Positions 8,216 through 17,769 are shown, counted from the first letter of the stretch. The stretch is 64,000 nucleotides of DNA from Micrococcus sp023147585 (GCF_044872765.1 NZ_CP085253.1:1860001-1924000), one strand, 5' to 3'. Made by a program: numbers and translations. Notes: generated from the sequence alone by a model not told the origin.

Positions 8216-8767
8216 ATGGACGCACAGGATGTCCGGAAAGACCTCACCCACGTCCTCATGAGCAAGGAGGAGGTCCAGGACACCATCACGGACCTCGCCG
8301 CGCAGATCGACCGCGACTACGAGTCCAAGGACCTCCTGATCGTGGCCGTGCTCAAGGGCGCCGTGATGGTGGTCGCCGACCTCACCCGGGCCCTGCACTC
8401 GCACGTCGAGATGGACTTCATGGCCGTGTCCTCCTACGGCTCCGGCACCAAGTCCTCCGGCGTGGTGCGGATCCTCAAGGACCTCGACGCGGACCTGACC
8501 GGCCGCCACGTGCTGATCGTGGAGGACATCATCGACTCGGGGCTGACCCTCTCCTGGCTCAAGGCGAACCTCGAGTCCCGCGGCCCGGAGTCGGTGGAGA
8601 TCTGCGCGCTGCTGCGCAAGCCGGACGCGATGAAGGTGGAGATCGACGTGAAGTACGTCGGCCGCGACATCCCCAACGAGTTCGTGGTGGGCTACGGCCT
8701 CGACTACGCCGAGAAGTACCGCAACCTGGACTTCGTCGGCACGCTGGCCCCGCACGTCTACAGCTGA
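8216..8767 (+). CDS. hpt: hypoxanthine phosphoribosyltransferase
   Basis: This enzyme makes IMP and GMP from hypoxanthine or guanine and PRPP in purine salvage. The 183-residue protein has the PRPP-binding loop VLIVEDIIDSG at about 99-109, the MDFMAVSSYG stretch near 65 and the C-terminal NEFVVGYGLDYAEKYRNL that closes the base pocket. An AGGAG ribosome-binding site lies about ten bases before the ATG at 8216. The gene sits between tilS and ftsH, the common arrangement in Gram-positive bacteria. Confidence 0.95.
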   Translation: MDAQDVRKDLTHVLMSKEEVQDTITDLAAQIDRDYESKDLLIVAVLKGAVMVVADLTRALHSHVEMDFMAVSSYGSGTKSSGVVRILKDLDADLTGRHVLIVEDIIDSGLTLSWLKANLESRGPESVEICALLRKPDAMKVEIDVKYVGRDIPNEFVVGYGLDYAEKYRNLDFVGTLAPHVYS

Positions 8768-8944
8768 CCCCCGCCGCCCGCGGGGGAGAGGGGGCTGTCC
8801 ACCGGCGGCGAACTCCCCGCGGCCCGTCCCCGCGCCGCTCCGCCCGCCCGGTACCGTGGTGCAGTGACCCAAGGCCCGGGCCGCGCCTCCGTGCACCCGG
8901 CCCGCGTCCCGCCGGGACATGGCAGACCAGGAGACAGACGGACC

Positions 8945-11032
8945 GTGAAGAAGCTGTTCAACAAGCCCTACGTCTGGATCCTGCTCGGGCTCCTCGTGCT
9001 GGGGATGGCCATCCCGCTGGCCACGAGCCAGGGCGGCCGCGCGATGGTGGACACCAACGTGGGCATGTCCATGCTGAAGGACGACAGGGCCGTGGAGGCC
9101 CGCGTGGTCGACGGCGACCAGCGCGTGGACCTCTCCCTCCGTGAGCCCTACGAGCAGGACGGCCGGGACCTCGGCAAGGACGTCTACTTCCACTTCTCCG
9201 CGGCGCGCGCGGACGACGTCGTCGCGGCCGTGGACCAGTCCGCGCTGGACGGCTACACGGACGAGCCGGTGCGCAGCAACTGGCTCACCTCGCTGCTGGG
9301 CCTCATGGTCCCGTTCCTGCTGATCTCCCTGTTCTTCTGGTTCCTCCTCTCCCGCATGCAGGGCGGCGGCGGCAAGGTCATGCAGTTCGGCAAGTCCCGC
9401 GCGAAGCTCATCAACAAGGACAACCCGGACGTGCTGTTCAAGGACGTCGCCGGCGCGGACGAGGCCGTGGAGGAGCTCGAGGAGATCAAGGAGTTCCTCA
9501 CCGTCCCGGACCGCTTCCACGCGGTGGGCGCCAAGATCCCCAAGGGCGTGCTGCTCTACGGCCCTCCCGGCACGGGCAAGACCCTGCTCGCCAAGGCCGT
9601 GGCCGGCGAGGCCGGGGTGCCCTTCTACTCGATCTCCGGCTCGGACTTCGTGGAGATGTTCGTGGGCGTGGGCGCCTCCCGCGTGCGCGACCTCTTCGAG
9701 CAGGCCAAGAACAACGCGCCGGCCATCATCTTCGTGGACGAGATCGACGCCGTCGGCCGGCACCGCGGCGCGGGCATCGGCGGCGGCAACGACGAGCGCG
9801 AGCAGACCCTGAACCAGATGCTCGTGGAGATGGACGGCTTCGACGCCTCCACCAACGTCATCATGATCGCAGCCACCAACCGCCCGGACGTCCTGGACCC
9901 GGCGCTGCTGCGCCCCGGCCGCTTCGACCGGCAGATCCCCGTGGAGGCCCCTGACCTGGAGGGCCGCGCGAAGATCCTCGAGGTCCACGCGCAGGGCAAG
10001 CCGATCGCCATGGACGTGGACCTGCGCTCCCTGGCCAAGCGCACCCCGGGCTACACGGGAGCGGACCTGGCGAACGTCATCAACGAGGCGGCGCTGCTCA
10101 CGGCCCGCTCGAACAACAACGTGATCGACGACAAGGCCCTGGACGAGGCCGTGGACCGCGTGATGGCGGGCCCGCAGAAGCGCACGCGCCTCATGAACGA
10201 GCACGAGCGCAAGGTCACGGCCTACCACGAGGGCGGCCACGCGCTCGTGGCGGCCGGCCTGCGCAACTCCGCCCCCGTCACCAAGATCACGATCCTGCCG
10301 CGCGGCCGCGCCCTGGGCTACACGATGGTGGTGCCGGAGAGCGACAAGTACTCGGTCACGCGCAACGAGCTGCTCGACCAGCTGGCCTACGCGATGGGCG
10401 GCCGCGTGGCCGAGGAGGTCGTCTTCAAGGACCCCTCCACCGGCGCGGCCAACGACATCCAGAAGGCCACCGAGACGGCGCGCAAGATGGTCACCGAGTA
10501 CGGCATGAGCTCCCGCGTGGGCGCCGTGAAGCTCGGCACGGGGGACTCCGAGCCGTTCGTGGGCGGGGGCTCCGGCAGCTCGTCCCGCGAGTACTCCGAC
10601 GAGCTGGCCTCCCTCGTGGACGCCGAGGTCCGCGCCCTCCTCGACGGTGCGCACGCCGACGCCCACTGGGTGCTCACCGAGAACCGTGACATCCTCGACC
10701 GGCTCGCCTACGAGCTCCTCGAGCGGGAGACCCTCAACCAGGAGGAGATCGCCGAGATCTTCGCGGACGTGCGCAAGCGTCCGGAGCGGGATCTCTGGCT
10801 CGCGGCCGACGAGCGCCTCCCCCACGACGTGCCGCCCGTCCTCTCCCCGGCCGAGCGCCGCTCGCGCCGCGACGCGGAGGAGCAGGCGCCCGTCGGCACC
10901 TCGAACAGCACGGTGCCGGTCGCTCCCGAGGGCGCGCCGCCGTCGTCGCTGGGCGGAGACGCCCCCGGCGGCACGCCGCCGGCCACCGGCCCGGGCAACG
11001 CGCCCGGCCCCGGGAAGGGGCCGACGTGGTGA
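8945..11032 (+). CDS. ftsH: ATP-dependent zinc metalloprotease FtsH
   Basis: FtsH is a hexameric membrane-bound AAA protease that degrades misfolded membrane proteins and some regulators. The 695-residue protein has two N-terminal membrane segments (about 8-28 and 115-140), Walker A GPPGTGKT near 206-213, Walker B with FVDEID, the second region of homology (ATNRPDVLDPALLRPGRFD) and the zinc site HEGGH near 430. The C-terminal 60 residues are Pro/Gly-rich. The GTG at 8945 matches the family N-terminus and has AGGAG upstream. A GTG at 8864, six bases after a TACCGT hexamer, would give a leaderless form 27 residues longer. Confidence 0.95.
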   Translation: MKKLFNKPYVWILLGLLVLGMAIPLATSQGGRAMVDTNVGMSMLKDDRAVEARVVDGDQRVDLSLREPYEQDGRDLGKDVYFHFSAARADDVVAAVDQSALDGYTDEPVRSNWLTSLLGLMVPFLLISLFFWFLLSRMQGGGGKVMQFGKSRAKLINKDNPDVLFKDVAGADEAVEELEEIKEFLTVPDRFHAVGAKIPKGVLLYGPPGTGKTLLAKAVAGEAGVPFYSISGSDFVEMFVGVGASRVRDLFEQAKNNAPAIIFVDEIDAVGRHRGAGIGGGNDEREQTLNQMLVEMDGFDASTNVIMIAATNRPDVLDPALLRPGRFDRQIPVEAPDLEGRAKILEVHAQGKPIAMDVDLRSLAKRTPGYTGADLANVINEAALLTARSNNNVIDDKALDEAVDRVMAGPQKRTRLMNEHERKVTAYHEGGHALVAAGLRNSAPVTKITILPRGRALGYTMVVPESDKYSVTRNELLDQLAYAMGGRVAEEVVFKDPSTGAANDIQKATETARKMVTEYGMSSRVGAVKLGTGDSEPFVGGGSGSSSREYSDELASLVDAEVRALLDGAHADAHWVLTENRDILDRLAYELLERETLNQEEIAEIFADVRKRPERDLWLAADERLPHDVPPVLSPAERRSRRDAEEQAPVGTSNSTVPVAPEGAPPSSLGGDAPGGTPPATGPGNAPGPGKGPTW

Positions 11033-11685
11033 ACCCGGACCTGCTCCTGCACGACGACGGCCCGATGGGCGAGGACGACGCGTTCCCGGGCGTGCCCGGC
11101 ACGTTCGACCCGCGCTCGACCGCCGTGGACCGGCCGCGCATCGAGCGGGCCGTCCGGGAGATCCTCGAGGCGATCGGCGAGGACCCGGACCGCGAGGGGC
11201 TGCAGGACACCCCGAAGCGCGTGGCCAAGGCGTACGCGGAGTTCTTCGCGGGCCTGCACCAGAGCCCCGAGCAGGTGCTGGGCACCACGTTCGACATCGC
11301 GCACGAGGAGCTCGTGCTGGTGAAGGACATCCCCTTCTACTCCACGTGCGAGCACCACCTGGTCCCCTTCCACGGCGTGGCGCACATCGGCTACATCCCC
11401 TCCGCCGAGGGGCGGGTGACGGGGCTGTCCAAGCTCGCCCGGCTCGTGGAGCTCTACGCCCGCCGCCCGCAGGTGCAGGAGCGGCTCACCACGCAGGTGG
11501 TGGAGGCCCTCATGGAGCACCTGGCGCCGAAGGGTGCGATCGTGGTGGTCGAGGCCGAGCACCTGTGCATGTCCATGCGGGGGGTGCGCAAGCCGGGCGC
11601 GAAGACCGTCACCTCGGCGGTGCGCGGTCAGCTGCGGGACCCGTCCACACGCTCCGAGGCCATGAGCCTCATCATGCACGGCTGA
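11029..11685 (+). CDS. folE: GTP cyclohydrolase I
   Basis: FolE converts GTP to 7,8-dihydroneopterin triphosphate, the first step of folate synthesis. The 218-residue protein shows the zinc and active-site stretch CEHHLVPFHGVAHIGYIPS at about 107-125 and the LCMSMRGV motif near 180, with the second zinc cysteine. GTG at 11029 overlaps the ftsH stop; a GTG three bases earlier is equally possible. GGGAAGGGG lies just upstream. It heads the folE-folP-folB-folK group. Confidence 0.95.
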   Translation: MNPDLLLHDDGPMGEDDAFPGVPGTFDPRSTAVDRPRIERAVREILEAIGEDPDREGLQDTPKRVAKAYAEFFAGLHQSPEQVLGTTFDIAHEELVLVKDIPFYSTCEHHLVPFHGVAHIGYIPSAEGRVTGLSKLARLVELYARRPQVQERLTTQVVEALMEHLAPKGAIVVVEAEHLCMSMRGVRKPGAKTVTSAVRGQLRDPSTRSEAMSLIMHG

Positions 11686-11734
11686 GCGACGTCGGGCGCA
11701 CCCGCGGGCGCCGCCCCCGAACGAGGAGGACACA

Positions 11735-12631
11735 GTGAGCACGCGTGAGGCCAACCGGGCCCTGCTGGGCGCCCTGCCCGCGGACCGCACCCTGGTGATG
11801 GGCATCCTGAACGTCACCCCGGACTCGTTCTCCGACGGCGGCGCCCACGACGCCGTCGGCCCCGCCCTCGCCCACGCGCGGCGGATGCTCGCCGAGGGGG
11901 CGGACATCATCGACGTCGGCGGCGAGTCCACGCGCCCGGGCGCGCAGGCCGTGCCCCCGCAGCAGGAGCAGGAGCGGATCCTCCCGGTCGTCGAGGCGCT
12001 GCTGGCCGACGGGGCCGTGGTCTCCGTGGACACGATGCACACGGCCACCGCGCGGGCCGCCCTCGAGCTGGGCCCCGTAATCGTCAACGACGTCTCCGGC
12101 CTCGTCCACGAGCCGGACATGCCCGAGCTCATCGCCAAGACGGGCGCGCCGTACGTGCTCATGCACAACCGCGGCAAGCCCCAGGCCATGGACGGACTGG
12201 CGGAGTACGCGGACACCGTGCCGGACGTGGTGTGCGAGCTGCGCGCCGTGGCGGAGCGCTTCATGGCGGCGGGCGTGGAGCGCGAGCAGCTGATCCTGGA
12301 CCCGGGGCTCGGCTTCGCGAAGGCCGGCGAGCAGAACTGGGAGCTGCTGCGCGGCCTCGAGTGGCTGCAGGCGATGGGCCACCCCGTGCTGGTGGCCGCC
12401 TCCCGCAAGCGCTTCCTGGGCTCGCTCCTGGAGGACGCGGACGGCGCGGCCCCGGAGCCGACCGAGCGGGACGCCGCCACCGCCGCGGTCAGCGCGCTCT
12501 CCGCCTTCCACGGCGTGTGGGCCGTCCGCGTGCACGACGTCCCCTCCAGCGCGGCCGCGGTGCGCGCCGCCGCGGCGTGGCGCGGTGCCTCGTGGCTGGG
12601 GAGATCCCTCTCGGCCGAGGTGCCGGCGTGA
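11735..12631 (+). CDS. folP: dihydropteroate synthase
   Basis: FolP joins p-aminobenzoate to 7,8-dihydropterin pyrophosphate and is the target of sulfonamides. The 298-residue TIM barrel has the N-terminal signature GILNVTPDSFSDGG at about residues 23-36, the DVGGESTRPGA loop near 66-76 and the SRKRFLG loop near 225. The GTG start at 11735 is preceded by GAGGAGG. The stop overlaps the folB start by GTGA. Confidence 0.95.
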   Translation: MSTREANRALLGALPADRTLVMGILNVTPDSFSDGGAHDAVGPALAHARRMLAEGADIIDVGGESTRPGAQAVPPQQEQERILPVVEALLADGAVVSVDTMHTATARAALELGPVIVNDVSGLVHEPDMPELIAKTGAPYVLMHNRGKPQAMDGLAEYADTVPDVVCELRAVAERFMAAGVEREQLILDPGLGFAKAGEQNWELLRGLEWLQAMGHPVLVAASRKRFLGSLLEDADGAAPEPTERDAATAAVSALSAFHGVWAVRVHDVPSSAAAVRAAAAWRGASWLGRSLSAEVPA

Positions 12632-13026
12632 GCGCGGCCGGGCGCGGCACCGCCCCGGACCGCATCCGCCTGACCGGCCTCACGGCCGTGGGCCGGCACG
12701 GCGTGTTCGAGCACGAGCGCCGGGACGGGCAGCCGTTCGTCACGGACGTGGTGCTCCACCTCGACGCCGGCCCTGCCGCCGCCACGGACGACCTCGCCCG
12801 CACCGCCCACTACGGCGAGGTCGCCGACACCGTGGTCCGGCTCGTGACGGGCGAGCCGGTGGACCTGATCGAGACGCTGGCCGTGCGGATCGCGGCCGCC
12901 GTCCTCGCGGAGCAGCCCGTGGTGGAGGCGGTGGAGGTCACCGTGCACAAGCCGCAGGCCCCCATCCCGCACGACTTCGCCGACGCGGCCGTCACGGTGC
13001 TCCGCCGGAGGGAGGAGGGGAGATGA
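12628..13026 (+). CDS. folB: dihydroneopterin aldolase
   Basis: FolB splits 7,8-dihydroneopterin to 6-hydroxymethyl-7,8-dihydropterin and glycolaldehyde. The 132-residue protein contains the family motif GRHGVFEHER near residues 23-32, with the catalytic glutamate, and VEVTVHKPQAPI near the C-terminus with the conserved lysine. It overlaps folP and folK by four bases at each end, which implies translational coupling. Confidence 0.94.
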   Translation: MSAAGRGTAPDRIRLTGLTAVGRHGVFEHERRDGQPFVTDVVLHLDAGPAAATDDLARTAHYGEVADTVVRLVTGEPVDLIETLAVRIAAAVLAEQPVVEAVEVTVHKPQAPIPHDFADAAVTVLRRREEGR

Positions 13027-13628
13027 GCCCCACGTCCCACCCCGCCGAGGGGCCCGCCCCGACGCCGGAGCTGGCCGCCCGCCCGGACGAGCCGGTGACG
13101 GCCGTGCTCGCGCTCGGGGCCAACCTCGGGGACGTCCGGGAGACCCTCGACCACGCCGTCGCCGTCATCACCGTCACCCCCGACGTCCATGACGTGAAGG
13201 CGTCCCCCCGCGCCGTCACGGCCCCCGTGGGCGGCCCGCCCGAACAGCCGGACTACCTCAACCAGGTGCTCCGGATCCGCACGAGCCTCTCCCCGTGGGA
13301 GCTCCTCGGCCTGGCGCACCGGCTCGAACAGGACCACCACCGCCGCCGTTCGGAGCGCTGGGGCGCCCGCACCCTCGACGTCGACCTCATCGCCTACGGC
13401 GAGCTGCGCAGCGACCACCCGGACCTCACCCTCCCGCACCCGCGGGCCGCGCAGCGGGCCTTCGTGCTCCTGCCGTGGCTGTGGCTCGATCCCGCGGCCG
13501 AGCTCGCGGGCGAGCCCGTCGCGCAGCTCGCCGAGCGCGCCGCCGACGCCGGGGGCGTCCGCCGTGCGGCGCCCCGCCGCGCCCGCCTTCTCGGCGCGCC
13601 AGGGCAGGCCGGGAGGGACGCGACGTGA
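13023..13628 (+). CDS. folK: 2-amino-4-hydroxy-6-hydroxymethyldihydropteridine diphosphokinase
   Basis: FolK transfers pyrophosphate from ATP to 6-hydroxymethyl-7,8-dihydropterin. The 201-residue protein has LALGANLGD at about 29-37, the QPDYLNQV segment near 77 and the RWGARTLDVDLIAYG signature near 112-126 that carries the metal-binding Asp residues. The Arg/Ala-rich C-terminal 30 residues are longer than usual. It overlaps folB (ATGA) and the next gene (GTGA). Confidence 0.94.
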   Translation: MSPTSHPAEGPAPTPELAARPDEPVTAVLALGANLGDVRETLDHAVAVITVTPDVHDVKASPRAVTAPVGGPPEQPDYLNQVLRIRTSLSPWELLGLAHRLEQDHHRRRSERWGARTLDVDLIAYGELRSDHPDLTLPHPRAAQRAFVLLPWLWLDPAAELAGEPVAQLAERAADAGGVRRAAPRRARLLGAPGQAGRDAT

Positions 13629-14158
13629 CCTCCCTGCGCTCGGCGTGGACCGCCGTCGTGCTGCTGGCTGCCGGTGTGCTCGGCTGGCTCGCCGCCCTGG
13701 CCGCGCCCTCGATGGGCCTGCCCGCTCCGGCCGTGGGACGCACCGGCCTCATCACGGCGGCGGCCGTCTGCGTCCTCGTCCTCGCGCTGGCGTGGCGCGT
13801 GCGGCGGGACCGCGAGAAGCCCGTGGCCGAGCGCATGGACCCGCTGGCCGCGGCGCGCACGCTGGTCCTGGGGCAGGCCGTCGGCTTCACGGGCGCGGCG
13901 CTGGCCGGCTGGCACGCCGGCGTCGCGGGGCAGGTGGCCTCCCACACGGGCACCCGGGCCCCCACCGTGGTGGACGCCGCCCTGCTGACCGTGGGCGGAC
14001 TGGTGATGCTCGTGGCGGGCCTCGTGGTGGAGGCCTGGTGCAGGATCCCCCCTGAGGAGGATGGCGGCGGCGGCGCGGGCGGGCAGGATGGACTCCCGGG
14101 AGGCGGCCGACGGGGCCGCCCCGAGACCGAGGGAGGGTACGCACGTGGCCGGGATTGA
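13625..14158 (+). CDS. DUF3180 family membrane protein
   Basis: This 177-residue protein has four predicted membrane helices (about 7-27, 38-58, 82-103 and 117-137) followed by a Gly-rich cytoplasmic tail. It matches the DUF3180 family found directly after folK in many Actinobacteria; no activity is known for the family. It starts with GTG overlapping the folK stop and its own end overlaps the next start by 14 bases, so it belongs to the fol transcript. Confidence 0.8.
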   Translation: MTSLRSAWTAVVLLAAGVLGWLAALAAPSMGLPAPAVGRTGLITAAAVCVLVLALAWRVRRDREKPVAERMDPLAAARTLVLGQAVGFTGAALAGWHAGVAGQVASHTGTRAPTVVDAALLTVGGLVMLVAGLVVEAWCRIPPEEDGGGGAGGQDGLPGGGRRGRPETEGGYARGRD

Positions 14159-14651
14159 CCAGGACGGGGTGGTGTTCACGCCCGTCTCGCCGAAGCTGAC
14201 CACCGTGAAGCTGACCGCCTCCACGATCGGACACCTGATCGGGCTGGCGGTCCTCGGCGTGCCGCTCCTCCTCCAGCGTCTCGGCGTGTGGCCCGACTTC
14301 TGGACCTGGGCCGCGTGGGGCCTCCCCGCGCTCGTGCTCGTCTCCTGGGTGACGGACCTGGTCCTCATCCCACGCCGAGTGCGGGCCATGGGCTGGGCAG
14401 AGCGCGAGGACGACCTGCTGTGGCGCGAGGGCGTGCTGTTCCGCACCCTCAATGCCGTGCCGTACGGACGACTGCAGTACGTGGACACCTCCGACGGCCC
14501 CCTCCTGCGCCGCCACGGCCTGCAGACCCTCACGCTCAAGACCGCCGCCTCCGGGCCCGACGTCGAGCTCCAAGGCATCCCCGCCGCCACGTGCGACGAG
14601 CTGCGCGAGGTCCTCATGGCCCGCGGCCAGGCCCGGCTGGCGGGGCTGTGA
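14145..14651 (+). CDS. bacterial PH-domain membrane protein (YdbS-like)
   Basis: The protein of 168 residues has two membrane helices (about 24-43 and 49-70) followed by a bacterial PH domain of the bPH2/YdbS type, with the typical GVLFRTLNAVPYGRLQYVDTSDGPLLRRHGL stretch split here at residues about 93-110 and onward. Such proteins occur in pairs with a larger YdbT-like protein, as here. GTG at 14145 follows GGGAGGG and is preferred over the earlier ATG. The role is unknown but membrane association is likely. Confidence 0.8.
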   Translation: MAGIDQDGVVFTPVSPKLTTVKLTASTIGHLIGLAVLGVPLLLQRLGVWPDFWTWAAWGLPALVLVSWVTDLVLIPRRVRAMGWAEREDDLLWREGVLFRTLNAVPYGRLQYVDTSDGPLLRRHGLQTLTLKTAASGPDVELQGIPAATCDELREVLMARGQARLAGL

Positions 14652-16393
14652 GCGCCGCCGCTCCCCAGCCACCCCGCACCGACGACGACGGCTGGGCCCG
14701 CGTCCACCCCGCCTCGCCCTGGGTGAAGGGCTGGACGGGGCTGCTCGTGATGGTCTTCGTCATCGGCCGGGACCTCGTGGAGGACGCCGTGGCCGGGGCG
14801 CTCGGCCAGTCCCACACCGCCTCCGGCGACCCCGTGGACCCGCGCTCGCTCCTGATCGGCGGGGCGATCGCCGCGGGCGTCTTCACGCTGGTCTGCCTCG
14901 CGTTCTACTTCTCCTGGCGGTTCACGCGCTTCCGCCTCGGCACCGAGGAGATCGAGCTGCGCCAGGGCTGGATCTTCCGCTCCCGGCGCCAGATGAAGTA
15001 CGACCGCGTCCAGGCCGTCGACCTCCAGCACCCGTTCCCGGCCCGCCTCCTGGGCCTCGCCACCGTGAAGGTGGAGGCAGCCGACGGCGGCGAGTCGGCT
15101 CTGGAGCTCGCCTACCTCCGGCGCACGCAGGCCGAACAGGTGCGCCGCGAGATCCTCGACCGCTCCTCGGGCGTCGCGCACCTCGCCCCCGGGGCGGACG
15201 AGGCCGCGGCCGCGGCCGTCGTCGCGCCGGGGGAGGGGGCCGACGTCGGGGCCGGGACCGTGGGGGACGCCGCGGGCCAGACCGCGCCCCCGCGGGCGCT
15301 GCGGACGCAGGACGAGGGCGAGCTCATGCTGGCCGTGCCGACGGGGCGGCTCATCGGCTCGGTGCTGCTGTCCGGGCGCGTGGCGGGCGTGGCGATCGGC
15401 TTCCTCGTGTGGGCCCTGCTGTCCGTGACGTTCCTGGGGGTGATGCCCGCCAACTGGAGCGAGGGCGAGGAGATCACCGTGCTCGGCGTCCTCGGGGCCT
15501 CCGCCCTGCCGATGGCGTTCGCCGTGCTGGGCGGCCTGTGGTCGGGGCTCAACACCGGCTGGGGCTTCCAGGTGCGCCGCTCCGCGGACGGGCTGCGCCT
15601 GCGCCACGGCCTCACCGAGACCACGTCCCAGACCGTCCCGCCGGGGCGCGTCCAGGGCGTGACCGTCTCCCAGTCGCTGTTCTGGCGCCCGTTCCGCTGG
15701 TACCGCGTGAAGGTGTCCGTGGCCGGCTACGGCGAGGACTCGGGCGGCGAGCGCAGCACGGCGCTGCCCGTGGGGACCTGGGAGGACGTCCTGCGCGTGC
15801 TCACGGTGGTCGCCCCGGACCCCGGTCTCGAGGGCGACCCGCGCGCCGCGCAGGGCCTCACCGCCGCCGAGCTCCTGCGGCTGGGCCTGCACGGCTCCGG
15901 GCCCGAGGGCGGCTTCCGCCACATCCCCCGCCGGGCCCGGGCGTGGTTCAACTGGTTCGCGTGGCGCCGCTCCGGCTTCACCACCACGCGCACCCTCCTC
16001 GTGGTGCGCCGGGGGTACTGGAACCGGTCGTTCCAGGCGCTCCAGCACGAGCGCCTGCAGACCGCGAGCCTCGGGCAGGGCCCCGTGCAGCGGCGCCTGC
16101 GGATCGCCTCGGTGTCCGTGGCGCTGGCCGGGTCCACGGCCGTGATCCCCGACCTCGACGAGGCCGACGCCCTCGCGCTGTTCGCGCTGGAATCGCGCTA
16201 CGCCGCGGTCTCGCGCCGGCTCGCGGACCGCAACCACTGGATGGCCCCGGAGGAGCTCGCGCGCTTCGACCAGCGCACCCGCGAGGTGGCCGCCACCGAC
16301 GTCGGCCGCCGCGCGTTGGCGGAGGCGGGCGTCGCCGTCGTGCCGGGCGCCGGGCGCGTGCCGGCCCCCACCGACCCCGAGGAGAGCGCATGA
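14648..16393 (+). CDS. bacterial PH-domain membrane protein (YdbT-like)
   Basis: This 581-residue membrane protein contains repeated pairs of membrane helices (near 25-90, 235-300 and others) each followed by a bPH2-type domain; the block with EIELRQGWIFRSRRQMKYD and later LVVRRGYWNRSFQALQHERLQ are clear PH-domain signatures. It overlaps the YdbS-like gene by four bases and the next gene by four bases. The pair probably forms one membrane complex. The function is unknown; it is included in the folate operon only by position. Confidence 0.8.
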   Translation: MSAAAPQPPRTDDDGWARVHPASPWVKGWTGLLVMVFVIGRDLVEDAVAGALGQSHTASGDPVDPRSLLIGGAIAAGVFTLVCLAFYFSWRFTRFRLGTEEIELRQGWIFRSRRQMKYDRVQAVDLQHPFPARLLGLATVKVEAADGGESALELAYLRRTQAEQVRREILDRSSGVAHLAPGADEAAAAAVVAPGEGADVGAGTVGDAAGQTAPPRALRTQDEGELMLAVPTGRLIGSVLLSGRVAGVAIGFLVWALLSVTFLGVMPANWSEGEEITVLGVLGASALPMAFAVLGGLWSGLNTGWGFQVRRSADGLRLRHGLTETTSQTVPPGRVQGVTVSQSLFWRPFRWYRVKVSVAGYGEDSGGERSTALPVGTWEDVLRVLTVVAPDPGLEGDPRAAQGLTAAELLRLGLHGSGPEGGFRHIPRRARAWFNWFAWRRSGFTTTRTLLVVRRGYWNRSFQALQHERLQTASLGQGPVQRRLRIASVSVALAGSTAVIPDLDEADALALFALESRYAAVSRRLADRNHWMAPEELARFDQRTREVAATDVGRRALAEAGVAVVPGAGRVPAPTDPEESA

Positions 16394-17322
16394 CCGGCGG
16401 ACTGGACACGAGCCTGGACCCGCGGAAGCGGCCCGGGCGGCTCGGCGTCGGGGTGATCGGCGCAGGGAGGGTGGGCGCCGTGCTGGGCGCGGCCCTGCGG
16501 AACGCGGGGCACACCGTCACGGGCGTGCACGCCGTCTCCGAGGCCTCCCGGACCCGGGCCGAGGCGCTGCTGCCGGACGTGCCCGTGCTGGAGGTCCCGG
16601 AGATCCTGCGGCGCTCCGAGATGGTGCTGTTCGCGGTGCCGGACGACGTCCTGGGGGAGCTCGTGGCCGGGCTCGTGGCCGCCGGGCACGTGCAGGCCGG
16701 CCACCTGCTGGTGCACACCTCGGGCCGCTACGGCGTGGGCGTGATGGGCCCCGTGCGCGCGGCCGGGGCCATCCCGCTGGCCATCCACCCGGCCATGACC
16801 TTCACAGGGCTGAGCCTGGACCTCGCCCGACTGCGGGACTGCGTGTTCGGCGTGACCGCGGATCCCGTCGTGCTGCCCGTGGCGCAGGCGCTCGCGGTGG
16901 AGATGGGCGGCGAGCCCGTGGTGATCAAGGAGGCGGACCGCGCGGTCTACCACGCGGCGCTGAGCCACGGCTCGAACCACCTCGTCACCGTGACGGCGCA
17001 GGCGGCCCAGCTGCTGCGGCAGATCGGGGTGGCGGACACCGAGCGGCTGCTGCGCCCGCTCCTGAGCGCCTCGCTCGAGAACGCCCTGGCCGACGGCGAC
17101 GGCGCCCTGACCGGCCCGGTGGCCCGCGGCGACGTCGAGACCGTGCGCGCCCATCGCGACACCCTGCGCGAGCTGGTGGCCGAGGGCATGCCCGCCGACG
17201 TGCTGGACACGTGGGAGGCGCTCGCGGCCGCGACCGCTCGGCGCGCCGCCGCCCGCGGGGCCCTGCGCGACGAAGCGGCGGCCCGCGTCCTGGACGTCCT
17301 CGCCGAGCCCGACGACGCCTGA
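16390..17322 (+). CDS. DUF2520 / Rossmann-fold oxidoreductase-like protein
   Basis: The 310-residue protein has an N-terminal NAD(P)-binding motif (GVGVIGAGRVGAVLG, about 18-32) and a C-terminal DUF2520 helical domain with the HAALSHGSNHLVTV segment near 195. It is the homologue of the gene found between folK and panC in mycobacteria. The fold suggests a reductase or dehydrogenase, possibly linked to pantothenate or folate metabolism, but this is inference from gene order. It is the last gene of the overlapping series that starts at folE. In this window panC is 7.5 kb further on. Confidence 0.85.
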   Translation: MTGGLDTSLDPRKRPGRLGVGVIGAGRVGAVLGAALRNAGHTVTGVHAVSEASRTRAEALLPDVPVLEVPEILRRSEMVLFAVPDDVLGELVAGLVAAGHVQAGHLLVHTSGRYGVGVMGPVRAAGAIPLAIHPAMTFTGLSLDLARLRDCVFGVTADPVVLPVAQALAVEMGGEPVVIKEADRAVYHAALSHGSNHLVTVTAQAAQLLRQIGVADTERLLRPLLSASLENALADGDGALTGPVARGDVETVRAHRDTLRELVAEGMPADVLDTWEALAAATARRAAARGALRDEAAARVLDVLAEPDDA

Positions 17323-17769
17323 GGAGCCCAGCACGTCCACCCCGTCCCGGCGCCGCGCCGACCGGAGGCCGAATGCGTCCGCTGAAGACGTCCACCACGG
17401 TGGTACAGCAGCGGTCACTCCTGCGTGGACGCGGCATGACGCTTGACAACGGCGAGGCTCGACGAGGCTCGACGAGGTCGCCCGCACGCTGCCACGGGCG
17501 CATGCGCCTCTGGGTGGTGCTGGAGGTCTTGGACTTCTTCGATGTCTCCCGCCTCTTCGACGGCATGCGAGCGGCGGACCGATGGAGCGTGGCGACGCAG
17601 AGGGGCCTTCACGTGGAGCTGGCGGCGATGGCCTCGTCACAGGCGAAGAAGGCCACGAAGAACCACCCGTTGGCGCGATGGCCACGATGCCGGGCATGGA
17701 CTCGTTGCCCGCCGTCGAGAGGGGGCTCCGGGAAGGAGGGGACAGGCCGGGCGCCGTCCTCGGTCAGCC
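17323..17769. other. 447-base stretch without a recognisable gene
   Basis: No frame in this stretch gives a protein that I recognise. Short open frames exist on both strands but look like chance or remnants. A tandem GAGGCTCGAC repeat lies at about 17454-17470. Base composition is less GC-rich than in the neighbours. The stretch may be a decayed insertion. Confidence 0.5.

Noticed and set aside
4008..8225. Very long open frame on the minus strand (over 1400 codons) opposite dacB, the metalloprotease gene and tilS
   Set aside because: It is a GC-skew shadow of genes on the other strand; it is rich in Arg/Pro/Gly/His and has no recognisable domain.
13394..16237. Long minus-strand frame opposite folK to the PH-domain genes, and similar ones opposite ftsH and opposite the dpp genes
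   Set aside because: These frames mirror real genes with strong domain matches on the plus strand.
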